Virus record (IMG/VR): IMGVR_UViG_3300027806_000070
Span: 1 to 41,584 of that record
Reading direction: 5' to 3' (one strand)
Length of the DNA stretch: 41,584 nt
Source: a virus
Of this stretch, positions 7,442-16,326 are shown piece by piece (the first letter of the stretch is position 1; every line of letters starts with the position of its first letter). The position numbers were made by a program, and so were the translations under genes. Under the pieces are notes generated by a model. It worked only from the letters and a program-made list of their open reading frames with translations, was not told the origin of the DNA and did no database searches.

Positions 7442-8386
7442 TTAGCGTGCCACCAATCCAAAGCGACCAAGGATGTTTAGACCGTACTGCTCATAGGTTC
7501 GTGCAGCATTTTCCGTATATTGCCAACGCTCATCGTTCTTGACGAGTTTCTCGGCATCCCATACCGGACGGGCTACGACCTTGCCGCTCTTCTCATCCAT
7601 CATTGTGAATATCTTGCCGTCTTTCCAGAGCGGGTCATCCCAGTCAAGGGTGTCCTCATCTACCTCAAGCAGGTCTGCCCACTTCTTGCGCTGTAGGGAA
7701 GTAACATCCCAGAGGGTTCGACCTACGGCAAAGTCATCTGAAAACATTGGGTAGAGAAGTGACTGCTGGTTGACGATTTCCTTCTTGAGTTCATCGACAG
7801 ATGCAGCCTTGCGAAGCCCATCAATACCTACCTCGCCGATAAGTCGGCGCTGATAGTTGCTCTTGGTCTGGTCGCTCAACTTCACGCCCATCAAGTTTGC
7901 ATACTCGTTGAGGTCAAGAATCTGATTAGCGTATGCTCCACCGGAGATTTTACCGACAATATCTGCATTAGATACGATGGTGTTCTCAATGTAGTTTTCA
8001 TCCCATCCATTGAGGAATGAGGTTTCAGCAAGCCCGCTGAGGTACTCAGATATACTTGGGTCAGCAACATCAAGACCCATGGCACGAGCAAGAGCCGATA
8101 CGGTTATCTTGTACTCGTTTACCTTTTGCTGGTAGAACTTCTCGCCAAACTTGAACCGTGCTGCGATATTTCCTGCAACGGTTGGTCCATTGGATAGATA
8201 CCAACTGCTACTGGTAATCATATCCGTAATGGCATCTGCGTTATACAAGAACTTGCCGGTGCTTGGGTCCCTTACGGTGTCATAAATGTTTTTGAGTTCT
8301 GGGACATTCTTGAGCAAGTTGACAATCCATGTAGTCATGGATGGCTTACCTGTGCCTAGCGGGTCCTTATCAAATGGGTCTGCCAT
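7442..8386 (-). CDS. Probable internal virion protein (314 residues)
   Basis: ATG at 8386, overlapping the previous stop (TAATG). A mostly helical soluble protein (MADPFDKDPLGTGKPSMTTWIVN...), without Cys clusters or enzymatic signatures that I can see. It contains repeated DxxE-type loops and a Trp-rich centre (LLEVDEDTLDWDDPLWKDGK). Zero spacing to both neighbours suggests coupled translation with the 397- and 423-residue proteins. I do not recognise a family. A structural or ejected role is inferred from the operon. Confidence 0.6.
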   Translation of the reverse strand: MADPFDKDPLGTGKPSMTTWIVNLLKNVPELKNIYDTVRDPSTGKFLYNADAITDMITSSSWYLSNGPTVAGNIAARFKFGEKFYQQKVNEYKITVSALARAMGLDVADPSISEYLSGLAETSFLNGWDENYIENTIVSNADIVGKISGGAYANQILDLNEYANLMGVKLSDQTKSNYQRRLIGEVGIDGLRKAASVDELKKEIVNQQSLLYPMFSDDFAVGRTLWDVTSLQRKKWADLLEVDEDTLDWDDPLWKDGKIFTMMDEKSGKVVARPVWDAEKLVKNDERWQYTENAARTYEQYGLNILGRFGLVAR

Positions 8387-9579
8387 TAGCCTCTAACCCC
8401 CAAAGCCTTCTCAAGTGCGCTGCCAAATACATTGGATGTCTGGAACTCTGCGAACATTGGGTCCTTCTGAGCACGCCTCTCAACAAGAGCAGCAGCCTCT
8501 GCCTCGCCAAATCCTGGGTCCGTAACAGTAACTCTCTTACCATCGACAACCTGTACGGATGTCTTGGTTGGCTTCTTGAGTTGGCGCTTGCGGACTAACT
8601 TGGCAAACTCCTCAGCCTCGGTGTCATCAATAACTCGACCCGTAAGGTTCTCAACACCCTGCTTGAACATCGCCATAGCGTTTTCGGTCTTTATCAAGGA
8701 TGTGCTGTAGGACGGTCCCCTATCGGCTCCGCCTCCACCCCATAGACCACGCTGGATTTCTAGGAGTTGGTTAGGTGTCAACTTGTTGCCCATGCGGTTC
8801 ATCTGCTGAGACAACTCGCCCCAGGCATCCCACTGCTGGCGTAATTCCGTAAGACCGGCGCTTGCAGAGACAACCCCAGACTTGACGAGCGTGTTCTTCC
8901 ACTCAGACAGTTTCTTTGGGTCGCCAATGGGAAACATATTTGACCACTCTTTGGTGGATACGGTGTCGGTGGTAGTAAACGATGGTCTTCCGCCACCCTC
9001 TGCTGGATATGCGCTAACCGTAACTGGCTTACCCGTGTAAACACCGCCAGCGGTTGGGACGATACCTGCTGCTCCGGTAAGTAGTTTGGCATCAATACCA
9101 CTGCTTGAGAGAAGTGCTTGTCCGAGTGGCTGGCTTACTAGGCTTTCGACATCAATACCTTGAGCCTGAGCCATGGCAAGTTGCATCATCATGTCGTTTT
9201 GCGCCTGTGCTGCCAAGGCTTCTTCTTGCGCGGTGTTATCTTCATCTCCGCCACCAAGCATAAGACCTGCAACACCAAGAGCACTTCCTCCGAGAAAAAT
9301 CTTGCCCTTAGATACTTTGCCGGTTTTAGTCCTCGGAACATAAGTTTTGGCAACATCTTTTGCTGCTTTTAGACCTGCTTTTGCTCCAGCGTAAGCAGCC
9401 TTGCCACCAGAAACAACGCCACCTTCAAGGACGGTTCTGCTTACTGGCAAAACAATGTCTCTGGGGTTGAACTGCTCTGGATTGGCTATGAAGTAATCCA
9501 CAGCATCACGAAGGTCGCTATCTGGCAAGTCGGGATACTTAGCCCGAATCTTTTGCCTTATCTCTGCTTTAGTTGCCAT
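8386..9579 (-). CDS. Probable internal virion protein with hydrophobic segment (397 residues)
   Basis: ATG at 9579. The N-terminus is a charged helix (KAEIRQKIRAKYPDLPDSDL). Residues about 50-85 are Ala/Lys-rich, followed at about 92-110 by a Gly/Ala/Leu-rich hydrophobic stretch (IFLGGSALGVAGLMLGGG) that could insert into a membrane. A single membrane-compatible helix inside an otherwise soluble virion protein fits an ejected protein that helps DNA cross the cell envelope. The C-terminus is Lys/Arg-rich. I see no enzymatic motif. Only 4 bases separate it from the giant gene. Confidence 0.6.
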   Translation of the reverse strand: MATKAEIRQKIRAKYPDLPDSDLRDAVDYFIANPEQFNPRDIVLPVSRTVLEGGVVSGGKAAYAGAKAGLKAAKDVAKTYVPRTKTGKVSKGKIFLGGSALGVAGLMLGGGDEDNTAQEEALAAQAQNDMMMQLAMAQAQGIDVESLVSQPLGQALLSSSGIDAKLLTGAAGIVPTAGGVYTGKPVTVSAYPAEGGGRPSFTTTDTVSTKEWSNMFPIGDPKKLSEWKNTLVKSGVVSASAGLTELRQQWDAWGELSQQMNRMGNKLTPNQLLEIQRGLWGGGGADRGPSYSTSLIKTENAMAMFKQGVENLTGRVIDDTEAEEFAKLVRKRQLKKPTKTSVQVVDGKRVTVTDPGFGEAEAAALVERRAQKDPMFAEFQTSNVFGSALEKALGVRG

Positions 9580-9583
9580 AGTC

Positions 9584-12500
9584 CTATCCGAGTGTCACTG
9601 GGTCGTTTTGTAGGAAGCGGTTGTAGAAGTCCTCAAACTCTGGAGAACCAGTCTTGAGTTGGTAGATGACACTGTTCCAGTAGCCATCAAGGTCTTCGTT
9701 TTCCTTCGCGGTAAGGGTTGATGCCCCACCGTATGCCTTGCGGTTAGCCAACTCTCTGGCAATCTGTGTTCTCGTATTGAGGTAAATTGCTATGCTGCTG
9801 ACCACTGGGCGCTGCGCGTTGTCAGCCATCCACTTGCGGTCTGAGAGCATTGTCTTGAGAGACTCCATGCGGTAAATCCACTTGCCTCTATCTACGCTGT
9901 AGTAGTCAGCAGCCCAGTCCTTGTTGCGGGTTGTGATGTCGGCAATCATCATCTGGCGAAGGGTGTTGAACTCCTCAGCGCCTGATTCCGAGTATGACTG
10001 GTAGCCCTGTGCGTACAACTGTGAATCAAGCATGTTCATCTTCTTGCGGAACTCAATCCAGCCAACCTTGACATTGGCATCCTTCTTGAGTTCAGCAGGG
10101 TTTCGGCGAGCGCGGTAGTTCTCGGTTGAGCCAGGAACTGGTGCGTTGCCATACTGCCAGGCGTACACAGCCTCAGAGAAGTCATACTTGCCCTCAGGGT
10201 CATTGACCAAGAAGCCAATCATCTCAGGGGTTTGCTGACCCACCTTGCTTATAAGGCTGCTGTACTTCTGAATGTTTTGGTACGCCTTCTGAGAAGCCTG
10301 TGCACCCGTTGGGTTGTAGGAAGCACTCACCAAAGCAGGACCCATCTCTGGGTACATCTGCAGGAATAGCACCTCTGCATCGGCTCCGTAGGTCTGCTGC
10401 AGTTTGCGGAACTGCGTAGTGTAGAAACTTAGTGGCGAGTCGTACTGGGCAGCGAATGGCATGACCAGATTCGAGAGCATCTTGACTCGGTACATGTTGT
10501 TAGCCAGTTCGCGCACTTCTTCAAGCGTTGGCATCGTGTCCCTATCGCCAAGGTTGAAGCGAATCAACTCATAACGATAGACGGTGTTGAAGGTACGACT
10601 CCATGCCTCATCCTGTCCAACGAGCGAGACAAGTTTCTGCGCTGCTGGTGGGAACAACTGCTGGATGGTTCCCTCTTGTGGACCGAATGGCAGGATAGGA
10701 AGCACGCTTGATGTAACAATGTCTTCCAAGTCCGGCTTGAGTTTGACAATCTCGTTGACTGGCATGGTTACCACTGGACCGAATCCAGCGATTGCTTCAC
10801 CCTGGAACAGGATGTCAAGGCTTCGCACTGGAATCCTTACTTCGGTTCCTGCTGCGCGAAGCGCCTGTGCCATACCTTTGCCATAGACTGGAATCTTGCT
10901 AACGGCGCTAAGAGCGCCCTCTGACATAGGCACAACAATCTTGTTGTCGTAGGAGAACTCAGTTGTTGGGTTTCCGTTCTGGTCAACCACATTAGGCTGA
11001 TTACGAAGGGAGGAAACAATCTGACCTGCACGGGCAATGACTGCCGGATTGTCTCCAGCCAAGCCACCCCATCGGCGGATGGTGTTCTCCCAGGCGTTGA
11101 AGAACGGCATGATAAAGCGCATCTTCTCGCCCGCGTAGGACTTGCGGATAATCGTAAAAAGTGTCTTGTTGATTTCTCGGCGCGTTGACTCAATCGTAAC
11201 CTTGCGGACGGCATTGATTTCATCCAGGGTTAGTTCAGCCTTTGGGTCGTTTACACGCTTTGTAGCCAAGGCTGTGTTGAGGCGTTGCTTGATGTCAGCC
11301 CTGTAGATTTGACGAGCCAGCGGGTGACGAGCAATCGTTGTCTCAGGCAGTGAGCCAAGGAAGTAGAACGCTCGGTCAACAACCTTAGCCATAGCATCTT
11401 GCCAGTTACGAGCCTGTGGGCTGGTTGGCACGATACGCCCAATGATGTCTGGCATAGCAGGCTCATCTGCGAAGTGACGGCGTAGCCACTGCTCATCAAT
11501 GATTCCAGCACGGAAGGCTTCTTGAATCTGAGCATCTGGCAGGTAGCGGTTGTAGGCGCTATACAAGTCACCAACGAACTCTTCTGCATCAATCGAGACA
11601 TTCAAGCGCTCTGACTGCACCTTGATACCAGGTGTGTCGATATTGAAGCGCTGTGCGTATGCCTTGTTCTCTGGCTTTCGCAGCCATCGGACTACATCCT
11701 CTGGCTTGCTGCCGTTGATGAACATTTCGATGAGCGGGTCAATACGCCCATCTGGGGAACGGAAGAATGTGTTGAGCGAGTTGGCATAACCCGTGTAGTA
11801 CTGAGGCATGTTTGGCGTGAGGGTTTCCTCAGCAAAGTTGCCATACTGGGCGCTAAACAACTGCGAAGGGTAATCTACGAAGTTCCTGTAGGACTGTGTG
11901 TTGTCGGTTCTGTCGAGTAGAATCTGACCAAGTTCGCCACCGAAGGCATCGTCAATCTCTACCTTAGTTCCGTCATAAAGTGTTTCTACACGGCGACCAG
12001 TTCCCTGAATTGCCTTAGGTCCACCAATCCTTGCTTCTTCTACGATGCGAGCATCGAGACGAGCCATGAGTTGTTGCATGTCCTTACGGACAAAAGCCTG
12101 ACCATCCGCAATCTCACGGATGATATTTACTATTCCGTCGAGAGGGTATTGCTTGGAGGCAATGGCTGCCGAGAGTTCATCAACGCGTTCTCTAAAGCCT
12201 TCTCTGCGAGTTCTCTGGCGAACGCCTGCCGCTCCTCTGGAGACATATCCGAAATTGGCTTTGGTGCCTTGACCCAATGCAAACGCTGCGCTTGCTCCTT
12301 CATCGCCTGTTCCTCCCGTGGAGATAAACTCGCCCTTGCCCACATCAAAGACACCCTTTTGGTTTCTTTCTGAGCCTAATAGTACAGCCTTCTTGCGGTC
12401 CATAACGACATTGACTGGCTCTGCCCAAATGTGTGGCACGCCATCAATATCTTCAACCCAAGTACCGAAGTGGTCAGCGGTACCAAACTTTTCCAGGTTC

Positions 12501-15500
12501 TTCTCAAAGTGAGATGCCATGGAGTCAATCCATGCCTGTGGGTTGGTGCGTGCATCTTCAAGGCTGAACGAGTGGGTAGCGCCACGAACTGCAACGGATA
12601 CGCCTTGGGTTGGTACATCACCATCCATAGACTCGGCAAAGCGGAATGTTCCGCCACCTTGTTGAACCGTGCGCTCAATGATGCTTGCGATGCGTGACTC
12701 TTCGCCAAGAAGTGTCTGTTGATTTTTGACTGCGTTTATACGCTTCTCTGCCAAAGACACAACAGGGTTCTTGCCAAACGCCTCAACCATGTCGGGGTCA
12801 ACCAGAATGGTTGCACGCCCATTAGCCTTGTTATCTGGCAATACGAGTTTGCCAACACCGTTGGCTCGCATCCAATCAAGGAGACGATTCTCTTTGCCTT
12901 CCCATCCGGCACGACCACGCCACTTAGCAGCGCTGTCAATCTCAAGAATTGTCTTGAGTTCTGGATAGTCGTTTAGACCAATACGAGACTGGTTGCCGTT
13001 TATTAGGCGAAGGTCAACGGTCTGACCGTACACCTTGCGACCCATGACAACGCCCTGGTTTCCAGGCTTACGGACTCGGAACTGACGGGAAAGAAGCGAT
13101 TCTTGCGAGACAGTCTCTGGGTTGATAGCACGCCACTGACCAGTCTGAGTGTTGAGCATTTCAACGGTATTGCCGTTGTCAGTGCTTCGCTGGAATCCTT
13201 CGCGCATATCTGCTGCGATAGTCTGCATAGAAAGCGATGGTTCACGCTTTGGGGTAAGGCGCTCGCCCTCACGGGTGCGTAGGTTCTTCGGCATCGGGTA
13301 AGCCCTGCCGGTCATCCTACGATAAATCTCAGATGCTGAGATAACTGGCATGCCAGCCTCTGCGTAGCGGTTGGCAATGTCCTCAGAGTAAGTCATCGCA
13401 AAAGCGCGGGCATTGTCTAAACCAGTTAGCGGTGCTGTTGAGCCGTGGTATAGCCACTCGCCTGTTGCGTACTGAAAGACCTCAACTACCTCACGGTACT
13501 GGTCTTCGGTCAGTTTGCCCTGTCTGTATAAACGCTCAACTGCTGGCAAGTAATCTTTGATTTCGTCGTATAAACGCTCAGAAGCCATGAACTCCTGTTG
13601 CTTTTCAGCAAAGGCTTGGCGCAACTTGACAGAATCTTCACGAAGTCCTTGGGCTACAAGCCTTTTATCTGCAAGGCGCTCAAGTCCTCGGACTCGGTTG
13701 GTGTACCAAGCACCGAATCCTTCTTTGTTCAAGTCGCTCAAAGCCATCAAGCCGTAGCCCTTGGCAAGGATAGAAAGTGCACCTTCGGAGACATTTCGGA
13801 TGGTATAGCCGAGACGGAGAAGGACCGAAGCCTTCCACATGTCATTGAGAATACCCGTGGTGTAACGCCATGAGTCTGGGTCGTTGATGTCTAAACCACC
13901 AGCCAAGGAATCTACAAAGCCCTTGTTCTTTTCGATAACACGAGCGTAGTTCTCTAGGTCAACCATTGGCAGTGCGTTAGCACCTTGGCGCTCTAGGTAT
14001 GGAATCTTGAGGATGAGGTCATCTTCGGTCATCAAGAACTTGCGGTCCTTGATTGTTTGACGGGCGGTGTTACGGCGTTGTTTATACGCTGCCCAGATAG
14101 CAGCACCTGCTTCGTCACTTACTCCGAGTCTGCGGTTGATGAGAGCAATGGACTCGTCCTCAAAAGACTCAACGACACGGGCACGAAGTTCAGGTGTACC
14201 ACCAGACTTGATGTAATCCTCTAGGTGTCTTTGGATTGTCTCTCTTGCGCCATTTCCAACAACACGGCGCAGAAGGTTGCCAAATGCCGCAATTTCAGTA
14301 AAGGAATCAGAGTCATTGAGGTTGACATAACCTGCTGGTTTCTCAGCAAATCCATCTCCGACCTTCTTTACACCGAAGTTGACTACCGCCACGAGTGGGT
14401 GGTACTTGGTTGGCTGGAAGTATCCTACCGTAGGAAAGGAAGTGGGGCGGTCAAAATCCTTGAGTCTGGCAGCACGGCGTTCCGCACGGTTGATAGCCAT
14501 TTTCTCAAATACTGGCGTACCGAATGTACGCTTACTCAAATCTGCTGCTCTATCGTCAAAGGTAGAAAGAGCCTTGAAGTATGGGTCCTCGCCCAATGTG
14601 GCAAGCAAATCATCTGCTGCTGCCAAGACATTGGCATCTTCGACAATACCGTTGGTTGGTATGTTATCCAACGCTTGCTTTTGGGTGCGTGGTGTGTCCT
14701 TGAGTTTGTCAAAGACAAAAGACATTTGCTTGCGAGTTTGCACTAAGCGAGCCATAGCCTCGGTATCGCGGACCGATACTGCAAGGAGTGTGTCCGCTAC
14801 TTCATCAACGCTTTTAGCCTGACCCAACAAATATGAGAGAGTGTCTGCATCAGTAGATGCTGCAACCATGGGGTGTGTACGCACTGCAATCTGGTCGCTC
14901 TTAGCAAACCACGAAAGCGTGTTATAAAGTTCGCCACCTTCTTCACGACCCTCGTTGATTCCCTTAGCAAGGGTCTGGGGGGACATAATCGTGGTAGAGC
15001 GGATGGACTTCGGTACGAAAAACTCACGAGCCAGGGTCTTCATATTGGCATCTGCCATACCCAATGGACGGGTAACCAGTGCCTTCTTAGCAAGACCTGC
15101 TGCTTTTCCTATTTTGCCTAGCGGGTCTGTAACTGTTGTGAAGAATGTGTCGTAAGCGCCTGTAAGGGTGCGAAGAGTCCAGTCCTCTTGAAAAATCTTG
15201 CGGTCATTGGGGTTGAAGATGTCGAAGTCTTGCGGTATAAACGGTGCTGCTCCGAATGTCATCCTGTCGCCAAGGTAGGCAAGGGCTTGACCAGCGGAAA
15301 TCTCGTCGCGGTTTTCCCATGACTTCTTGACATCACCCGTTGCAGCGGTCAAAAGCGCTGCAGAAAGTGGCTCACGCAGGTATCTGCCACCAACTTGGTA
15401 AGACAACTGCGCTGTAGGAAGCAAAACTTTGTTGAAAGCAGCGCCCGCAGTCTTGCGGATTGGGTACGATGCTGCTAGAACGCTACTTCTAAAGGAAGAT

Positions 15501-15652
15501 GCAGCGATATTGAACGCATCTCCTACCCAGTTCTTGTCGTTCGAGGCAATGCTGGCAACATCAAACATAAGAGTCGGTAAGCCAATGTCCTTGGCAAACC
15601 CATTTGATTGTATTTTTTCAGCAGCCTTGCCGAGCGAGTCAAGAAAATTCAC
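9584..15652 (-). CDS. Giant polyvalent virion protein with ADP-ribosyltransferase-like segment (2022 residues)
   Basis: It starts at GTG 15652, overlapping the TGA of the preceding gene, and takes up about 15% of the genome. Residues 1-180 have amphipathic helices. At about 733-767 is WLYHGSTAPLTG followed by YSEDIANRYAEAG, and at 946-956 RATILVDPDMV; this order (YHG, later A--YA, later a strand ending in a VDPD motif) resembles ADP-ribosyltransferase domains found in phage polyvalent proteins. A second module at about 1001-1115 ends in NQKGVFDVGKGEFISTGGTG. The C-terminal third is helical, with an FIMPFFNAWENTIRRWGG segment that could be membrane-active. The size and position (between portal and capsid, no tape measure) suggest a protein packaged in the head and ejected with the DNA. 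The enzymatic assignment is inference from motif spacing. Confidence 0.7.
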   Translation of the reverse strand: MNFLDSLGKAAEKIQSNGFAKDIGLPTLMFDVASIASNDKNWVGDAFNIAASSFRSSVLAASYPIRKTAGAAFNKVLLPTAQLSYQVGGRYLREPLSAALLTAATGDVKKSWENRDEISAGQALAYLGDRMTFGAAPFIPQDFDIFNPNDRKIFQEDWTLRTLTGAYDTFFTTVTDPLGKIGKAAGLAKKALVTRPLGMADANMKTLAREFFVPKSIRSTTIMSPQTLAKGINEGREEGGELYNTLSWFAKSDQIAVRTHPMVAASTDADTLSYLLGQAKSVDEVADTLLAVSVRDTEAMARLVQTRKQMSFVFDKLKDTPRTQKQALDNIPTNGIVEDANVLAAADDLLATLGEDPYFKALSTFDDRAADLSKRTFGTPVFEKMAINRAERRAARLKDFDRPTSFPTVGYFQPTKYHPLVAVVNFGVKKVGDGFAEKPAGYVNLNDSDSFTEIAAFGNLLRRVVGNGARETIQRHLEDYIKSGGTPELRARVVESFEDESIALINRRLGVSDEAGAAIWAAYKQRRNTARQTIKDRKFLMTEDDLILKIPYLERQGANALPMVDLENYARVIEKNKGFVDSLAGGLDINDPDSWRYTTGILNDMWKASVLLRLGYTIRNVSEGALSILAKGYGLMALSDLNKEGFGAWYTNRVRGLERLADKRLVAQGLREDSVKLRQAFAEKQQEFMASERLYDEIKDYLPAVERLYRQGKLTEDQYREVVEVFQYATGEWLYHGSTAPLTGLDNARAFAMTYSEDIANRYAEAGMPVISASEIYRRMTGRAYPMPKNLRTREGERLTPKREPSLSMQTIAADMREGFQRSTDNGNTVEMLNTQTGQWRAINPETVSQESLLSRQFRVRKPGNQGVVMGRKVYGQTVDLRLINGNQSRIGLNDYPELKTILEIDSAAKWRGRAGWEGKENRLLDWMRANGVGKLVLPDNKANGRATILVDPDMVEAFGKNPVVSLAEKRINAVKNQQTLLGEESRIASIIERTVQQGGGTFRFAESMDGDVPTQGVSVAVRGATHSFSLEDARTNPQAWIDSMASHFEKNLEKFGTADHFGTWVEDIDGVPHIWAEPVNVVMDRKKAVLLGSERNQKGVFDVGKGEFISTGGTGDEGASAAFALGQGTKANFGYVSRGAAGVRQRTRREGFRERVDELSAAIASKQYPLDGIVNIIREIADGQAFVRKDMQQLMARLDARIVEEARIGGPKAIQGTGRRVETLYDGTKVEIDDAFGGELGQILLDRTDNTQSYRNFVDYPSQLFSAQYGNFAEETLTPNMPQYYTGYANSLNTFFRSPDGRIDPLIEMFINGSKPEDVVRWLRKPENKAYAQRFNIDTPGIKVQSERLNVSIDAEEFVGDLYSAYNRYLPDAQIQEAFRAGIIDEQWLRRHFADEPAMPDIIGRIVPTSPQARNWQDAMAKVVDRAFYFLGSLPETTIARHPLARQIYRADIKQRLNTALATKRVNDPKAELTLDEINAVRKVTIESTRREINKTLFTIIRKSYAGEKMRFIMPFFNAWENTIRRWGGLAGDNPAVIARAGQIVSSLRNQPNVVDQNGNPTTEFSYDNKIVVPMSEGALSAVSKIPVYGKGMAQALRAAGTEVRIPVRSLDILFQGEAIAGFGPVVTMPVNEIVKLKPDLEDIVTSSVLPILPFGPQEGTIQQLFPPAAQKLVSLVGQDEAWSRTFNTVYRYELIRFNLGDRDTMPTLEEVRELANNMYRVKMLSNLVMPFAAQYDSPLSFYTTQFRKLQQTYGADAEVLFLQMYPEMGPALVSASYNPTGAQASQKAYQNIQKYSSLISKVGQQTPEMIGFLVNDPEGKYDFSEAVYAWQYGNAPVPGSTENYRARRNPAELKKDANVKVGWIEFRKKMNMLDSQLYAQGYQSYSESGAEEFNTLRQMMIADITTRNKDWAADYYSVDRGKWIYRMESLKTMLSDRKWMADNAQRPVVSSIAIYLNTRTQIARELANRKAYGGASTLTAKENEDLDGYWNSVIYQLKTGSPEFEDFYNRFLQNDPVTLG

Positions 15653-16080
15653 AGAATGCCTCGTAGGTATCGCACATAGTTGCGATAGGCGTTAGATACT
15701 TCTGGCAATTCAGCCAAGACGGACAGATATGGAAGCGCCTCACGCATACGAGCAGCATCTTCTGCATTAGCAGTGTTGTCAGTTGCGTACATGCTTTCCA
15801 TGCCCATGGCTGAACCCATGCGGACATCTTCTTCTGGGCGCTGTGTTGGTGCCGTAAGTGGCACAAGTGGTGAGGCTGAGTCGCCACGAAACGGGCGCTG
15901 TCCTGACGGAGATGGCACACGACTTACTGCTGGATTCTTACCAGCCATGCGTGCTTGAGTCTGGATGTCATAGAACTCTCCAGCATTATCGACACCTGCT
16001 GCATATCGCGCAGGCTGTCCATCCGTGCCCGCACCGCCGGTTGCAGATACCTGAAAGTTCTGCTCTCTTGGCAATGCCAT
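15649..16080 (-). CDS. Small virion-operon protein (143 residues)
   Basis: I chose ATG 16080 (MALPREQNFQ) because it is preceded by GGTGGGAGGAAAA, an ideal ribosome site; an upstream ATG at 16092 would place the ribosome site inside the gene. The protein is disordered-looking (Pro, Gly, Ala, Arg) for about 90 residues, then helical at the C-terminus (SVLAELPEVSNAYRNYVRYL). The stop overlaps the GTG start of the giant protein. It may be a chaperone or cargo adaptor for the giant protein, inferred from coupling only. Confidence 0.6.
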   Translation of the reverse strand: MALPREQNFQVSATGGAGTDGQPARYAAGVDNAGEFYDIQTQARMAGKNPAVSRVPSPSGQRPFRGDSASPLVPLTAPTQRPEEDVRMGSAMGMESMYATDNTANAEDAARMREALPYLSVLAELPEVSNAYRNYVRYLRGIL

Positions 16081-16141
16081 TTTTCCTCCCACCTAAGGTC
16101 AGTTGTTATGAGCAGTTTATGGACTTGCTCAGGTCACTGAA

Positions 16142-16315
16142 TTACTTGTTCTTGCTTCCGCGTGTGCCTCGTGGTGCTGCGGTCTGATAGACCTTGCCAC
16201 CCTTAGACGATGCCTTCTTTGCCAACATAGGCTTCTGTACATTTGGCTTACCTGCGGACCCTTGGTTCGCTGGCTTCTTGCTGTAGCCCTTCGCCAACTT
16301 TGATGCTTTCTTCAT
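16142..16315 (-). CDS. Small Lys-rich protein between portal and virion genes (57 residues)
   Basis: ATG 16315 with a strong ribosome site (GGGGAGGTGAAC), stop TAA 16142-16144. The protein starts MKKASKLAKGYSKKPANQG and ends TRGSKNK, about one quarter Lys with no acidic residues. It is below common gene-length cut-offs. The composition resembles the basic proteins at 2688-3272, so DNA neutralisation in the head is possible. The family is not recognised. Confidence 0.6.
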   Translation of the reverse strand: MKKASKLAKGYSKKPANQGSAGKPNVQKPMLAKKASSKGGKVYQTAAPRGTRGSKNK

Positions 16316-16326
16316 GTTCACCTCCC

